Shown here: positions 61,178 through 64,000 of the stretch, piece after piece
How positions within the stretch are numbered: the stretch's first letter is position 1
Layout of the letters: every line of letters begins with the position of its first letter
DNA from: Actinobacteria bacterium OV320
Lineage (GTDB): Bacteria > Actinomycetota > Actinomycetes > Streptomycetales > Streptomycetaceae
Assembly: GCA_001298545.1 (NCBI GenBank)
Contig: LJCX01000019.1
Location: 1-64,000 of the forward strand
Length of the DNA stretch: 64,000 nucleotides
Direction of reading: 5' to 3'
Program-made: the position numbers and the translations under genes
The notes under the pieces: model-generated
What the model saw: only the letters and a program-made list of their open reading frames with translations
Told to the model about the DNA's origin: nothing
Databases searched by the model: none

Positions 61178-61609
61178 TCACGGCCACACCAAGCAGTACG
61201 GCTGATGCCCCGCCTCGTGCAGGCGGTGGCTGAAGTCCTGCCACTCGTGCAGCAGCTGGTAGACGTTGAACGCGTCCCGGGGGCCGCCCCGGTCCGGGAC
61301 CGTCGACCAGATGAAGGCCGCCGCGCCCACCGCTTCCTCGCCTATGTCCCGCAGCGGATCCACGACCGTCATGGGGAGCTTCACCACGGCGTAGTCGGGA
61401 TGGAGGACGACCAGTTCCAGCGGGGGGACCTTGCTGAGGGGGACGCCTTCGATGCCGGTCAGCACCATCGCGGCCATCGTCTCCGGCTTGATCTTGGTGA
61501 ACATGCCGTTCATGCCGAGCTCGTCGCCGCCGAGCTCCTCGGGGCGCATCGAGATCGGGACGCGGGCCGCGGTCGCGCCGTCGGGCGCGCCGAAGTACTT
61601 GTACGTCAC
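61178..61609 (-). CDS. Conserved streptomycete protein of unknown function
   Basis: A 143-residue cytoplasmic protein starting VTYKYFGAPDGATAARVP, with VPLSKVPPLELVVLHPD and the end AGHQPYCLVWP conserved, from memory, in streptomycetes. The function is not known. GTG at 61609 was chosen from the well-conserved start; the frame stays open to ATG 61903 and would add 98 residues with an Ile-Asp-Arg/Gln tripeptide repeat. That longer form may be real. It converges with the aldo-keto reductase gene and lies upstream of hemL on the opposite strand. Confidence 0.78.
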   Translation of the reverse strand: MTYKYFGAPDGATAARVPISMRPEELGGDELGMNGMFTKIKPETMAAMVLTGIEGVPLSKVPPLELVVLHPDYAVVKLPMTVVDPLRDIGEEAVGAAAFIWSTVPDRGGPRDAFNVYQLLHEWQDFSHRLHEAGHQPYCLVWP

Positions 61610-62205
61610 CCCCACCCGACCACCATTCCTGCTCCCCGCCCGGAGGGGATCGATCCGCTGGTCGACTCGCCGCTCGACCTGCTCGAACCGCTCGACCTGG
61701 TCCAACCGCTCGATCTGGTCGATTCGGTCGATTCGGTCGATCTGATCGATCCGGTCGATCCGCTCGGGCTCACTCGGTACACCTTGTGCCTGCGTCTGAC
61801 GTGCTTCGTTGGCTTCCTCAGCGTCGCGCCGGTGCCTTCCCCGCCGGGCACGTCGAGGACCCAGGTCGTCAGTCCCCTCGCCCAGTCCACCACCGCGATG
61901 CATATCTCCACCCGACTGCTTTTCTAGGACGCGTGGCCCCCGCCGCGCAACCCGATCATCGTGTCAGTGACCTCCCCCACGGCCGCCCGCCGAAACGTGC
62001 GTTGAAACACCTGTCCGCAGGATCTTCGCAGCCACTGGACACACGGTCGGTGTGAGCTACGTCTATCAGGCCCGTTCCGACTCAGTTTCGCAGATGGTGA
62101 AGCGGATGACGGCCCCGCCGGCCCCCGACCGCCCCTGGCCTACCCTGGGAGGTCACTGACAACCGGAGTCCAGCAAGTCGGAGAAGGTCGGAGAAGTCGC
62201 AGGTC
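61610..62205. other. Gap upstream of hemL with 9-bp repeats
   Basis: About 600 bases between the conserved unknown gene and hemL. Positions 61674-61763 hold ten 9-bp units of the TCGATC(C/T)GG type, in frame with an upstream extension of the minus-strand gene. The region 61930-62205 is noncoding with AT-richer segments and should contain the hemL promoter. No RNA gene or operator was recognised. Confidence 0.6.
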
Positions 62206-63525
62206 ATGAGCGAACTGCCCTATTCATACGATGCGCCTGTATCGCAGGCGCTGTTCGACCGTGCGTCAGCCGTCACGCCGGGGGGTGTGAACTCGCCGGT
62301 GCGCGCGTTCCGTGCCGTGGGCGGCACGCCCCGGTTCATGGTGTCCGGCACCGGCCCGTACCTGACGGACGCCGACGGCCGGGAGTACGTCGACCTGGTC
62401 TGTTCCTGGGGGCCCATGATCCTCGGGCACGCGCACCCCGAGGTGATCGCCGCCGTGCAGGAGGCCGTCTCGCGCGGTACCTCCTTCGGTACGCCCGGTG
62501 AGGGTGAGGTCGCGCTCGCCGAGGAGATGGTCGCCCGCATCGAGCCCCTGGAGGAGGTGCGGCTCGTCTCCAGCGGCACCGAGGCCACCATGTCGGCGAT
62601 CCGGCTGGCCCGCGGGTTCACCCGGCGCACCAAGGTGATCAAGTTCGCCGGCTGCTACCACGGGCACGTCGACTCGCTCCTCGCGGCGGCCGGCTCCGGG
62701 GTCGCCACCTTCGCGCTTCCCGACACCCCCGGCGTCACCGGCGCCCAGGCCGGCGACACCATCGTCCTGCCGTACAACGACCTCGAGGCCGTACAGGAGG
62801 CCTTCCACCGGCACCCCGGCGAGATCGCCTGTGTGATCACCGAGGCCTCGCCGGGCAACATGGGAGTCGTGCCGCCCCTTCCCGGCTTCAACCAGGGGCT
62901 CAAGGACGCCTGCCAGAACAACGGCGCGCTCTTCATCTCCGACGAGGTCATGACCGGGTTCCGTACCAGCCGGGCCGGCTGGTACGGGATCGACGGCGTG
63001 CGGCCCGACCTCATGACCTTCGGGAAGGTCATGGGCGGCGGCTTCCCCGCCGCGGCCTTCGGCGGGCGGGCGGACATCATGGCGCATCTCGCCCCCGCCG
63101 GGCCCGTCTACCAGGCCGGCACCCTCTCCGGGAACCCCGTGGCGACCGCTGCCGGGCTCGCCCAGCTGCGGCTCCTCGACGACGCCGCCTACGTCAGGAT
63201 CGACGACGTCTCCGTCCGGATCCGGACCCTGGTGTCGGAGGCGCTGGCCAAGGAGGGGGTCGCGCACACGCTCCAGAGCGCCTCCAACATGTTCTCCGTC
63301 TTCTTCACGGACCGGCCGGTCCGTGACTACGACGACGCCAGGGCGCAGGAGTCGTTCCGCTACACCGCCTTCTTCCACTCGCTGCTGGCGAACGGCGTGT
63401 ATCTGCCGCCGTCGTCCTTCGAGTCCTGGTTCGTGTCCACGGCCCACGACGACCAGGCCGTCCAGAGAATCGCCGACGCCCTCCCGGCGGCGGCCCGAGC
63501 GGCTGCGGAGGCCACAGCGGCATGA
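62206..63525 (+). CDS. hemL: Glutamate-1-semialdehyde 2,1-aminomutase
   Basis: A 439-residue PLP enzyme that converts glutamate-1-semialdehyde to 5-aminolevulinate, directly after HemA in the C5 haem pathway. Signatures are [44 protein letters not shown] and the PLP Lys K274 in [14 protein letters not shown] at 62206. It lies far from the rex-hemACD operon and is co-transcribed with the phosphatase gene, whose start overlaps its stop (ATGA). Confidence 0.96.
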   Translation: MSELPYSYDAPVSQALFDRASAVTPGGVNSPVRAFRAVGGTPRFMVSGTGPYLTDADGREYVDLVCSWGPMILGHAHPEVIAAVQEAVSRGTSFGTPGEGEVALAEEMVARIEPLEEVRLVSSGTEATMSAIRLARGFTRRTKVIKFAGCYHGHVDSLLAAAGSGVATFALPDTPGVTGAQAGDTIVLPYNDLEAVQEAFHRHPGEIACVITEASPGNMGVVPPLPGFNQGLKDACQNNGALFISDEVMTGFRTSRAGWYGIDGVRPDLMTFGKVMGGGFPAAAFGGRADIMAHLAPAGPVYQAGTLSGNPVATAAGLAQLRLLDDAAYVRIDDVSVRIRTLVSEALAKEGVAHTLQSASNMFSVFFTDRPVRDYDDARAQESFRYTAFFHSLLANGVYLPPSSFESWFVSTAHDDQAVQRIADALPAAARAAAEATAA

Positions 63526-64000
63526 CCACCCCGGAAAACGCCCCCGAGAACGCGCCCGACAAGGCCTTCGAGGACGAGCTCGAAGACGCCCTCGCGAACA
63601 CCTCGGGCAACAAGGACCTCACCGTCGTCCACCTCATGCGGCACGGTGAGGTCGACAACCCCGACGGGGTGCTCTACGGCCGTCTCGACGGCTACCACCT
63701 CTCCGAGCTGGGCCGGCAGATGGCCGACCGGGTCGCCGAGCACCTCGCCTCCCGCGACGTCACGCACGTCGTCGCCTCCCCGCTGGAGCGGGCGCAGGAG
63801 ACGGCGACGCCGATCGCCAAGGCGCACGGGCTCGACCTGGCCACCGACGCGCGGCTCCTGGAGGCGGAGAACGTCTTCCAGGGCAAGACCTTCGGTGTCG
63901 GGGACGGGGCGCTGCGCCGGCCCGAGAACTGGAAGCACCTCGTCAACCCGTTCAAGCCGTCCTGGGGCGAGCCGTACGTCGACCAGGTCGTCCGGATGAT
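63522..64000 (+). CDS. Histidine phosphatase family protein (truncated by window end)
   Basis: The first 159 residues of a phosphoglycerate-mutase-like protein. [20 protein letters not shown] contains the catalytic RHG motif near residue 40, and [13 protein letters not shown] the second conserved Arg. The N-terminal 30 residues are acidic and variable. Cut off at the right edge of the window. It overlaps hemL by ATGA. In streptomycetes this gene pair often precedes cytochrome c biogenesis genes, from memory. Confidence 0.88.
   Translation, partial: MTTPENAPENAPDKAFEDELEDALANTSGNKDLTVVHLMRHGEVDNPDGVLYGRLDGYHLSELGRQMADRVAEHLASRDVTHVVASPLERAQETATPIAKAHGLDLATDARLLEAENVFQGKTFGVGDGALRRPENWKHLVNPFKPSWGEPYVDQVVRM

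Noticed and set aside
1..64000. tRNA genes or large RNA genes other than 5S
   Set aside because: I looked through the gaps and saw no cloverleaf with a GTTCGA-type arm and acceptor stem; none is reported.

Overview
The window is high-GC actinobacterial DNA and almost certainly comes from a Streptomyces chromosome. The evidence is the extreme third-position G/C, many GTG and TTG starts, frequent ATGA/GTGA stop-start overlaps, and the presence of the developmental sigma factor BldN with its anti-sigma factor RsbN. The gene order bdtA-like, tiny bS22-like gene, epimerase, acyltransferase, rsbN, bldN, HAD phosphatase, glutaredoxin, rex, hemA, hemC, hemD, hemB matches, from memory, the S. coelicolor region around bldN and rex. 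This is an ordinary core segment for most of its length, with repeats and one insertion sequence towards the right.

Layout. 0-5.2 kb: the end of an rRNA operon (5S and terminator), a HAD phosphatase, a VC0807-type membrane protein, an MFS transporter overlapping an AcuC/histone-deacetylase-like gene, and a conserved phosphatase-like gene. 5.3-13.5 kb: developmental and redox genes (bdtA-like HTH, 32-residue bS22-like gene, epimerase, acyltransferase, rsbN, bldN, HAD-IB phosphatase, glutaredoxin-like gene). 12.8-20.5 kb: rex-hemA-hemC-hemD in one overlapping operon behind a Rex operator, then a BBE-type FAD oxidase on the other strand and hemB. 20.5-28.2 kb: three membrane-anchored helix-turn-helix proteins with different extracytoplasmic domains, two related lipoproteins, an aminotransferase, a DUF4253 gene and a secreted peptidoglycan-binding protein. 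28.2-36.7 kb: divergent argS and class I lysS, a DUF2637 membrane protein, two DUF3558 lipoproteins and rtcB. 36.7-47.3 kb: a tyrosine phosphatase-acetyltransferase fusion, SDR, YnfA, a repeat-damaged secreted protein, MarR plus a permease and its His-rich partner, a divergent HxlR/quinone oxidoreductase pair, AraC, and an LLM monooxygenase/FMN reductase pair. 47.3-57.8 kb: a two-component system separated by a 17-bp minisatellite, a secreted protein and an orphan LuxR-type regulator of lower GC, a Met/His-rich membrane protein with an ECF sigma factor, and an MHS transporter/esterase/PaaX cassette. 57.8-60.2 kb: a noncoding stretch with 120-bp tandem repeats followed by an IS110-family element. 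60.2-64.0 kb: an aldo-keto reductase, a conserved unknown gene, hemL and a truncated phosphoglycerate-mutase-like gene.

How the genes work together. Six tetrapyrrole genes or functions are here (hemA, hemC, hemD fused to a uroporphyrinogen methyltransferase, hemB, hemL), with Rex coupling the main operon to the NADH/NAD+ state. BldN and RsbN form the switch for aerial-hypha surface proteins, and candidate BldD and sigma-BldN sites are visible. The most unusual sequence features are the IS110 element with a structured upstream noncoding end (a candidate bridge RNA), the 8-unit 17-bp repeat that ends exactly at a sensor-kinase start codon, a 165-bp in-frame duplication corrupted by G/C runs, and the phosphatase-acetyltransferase fusion.
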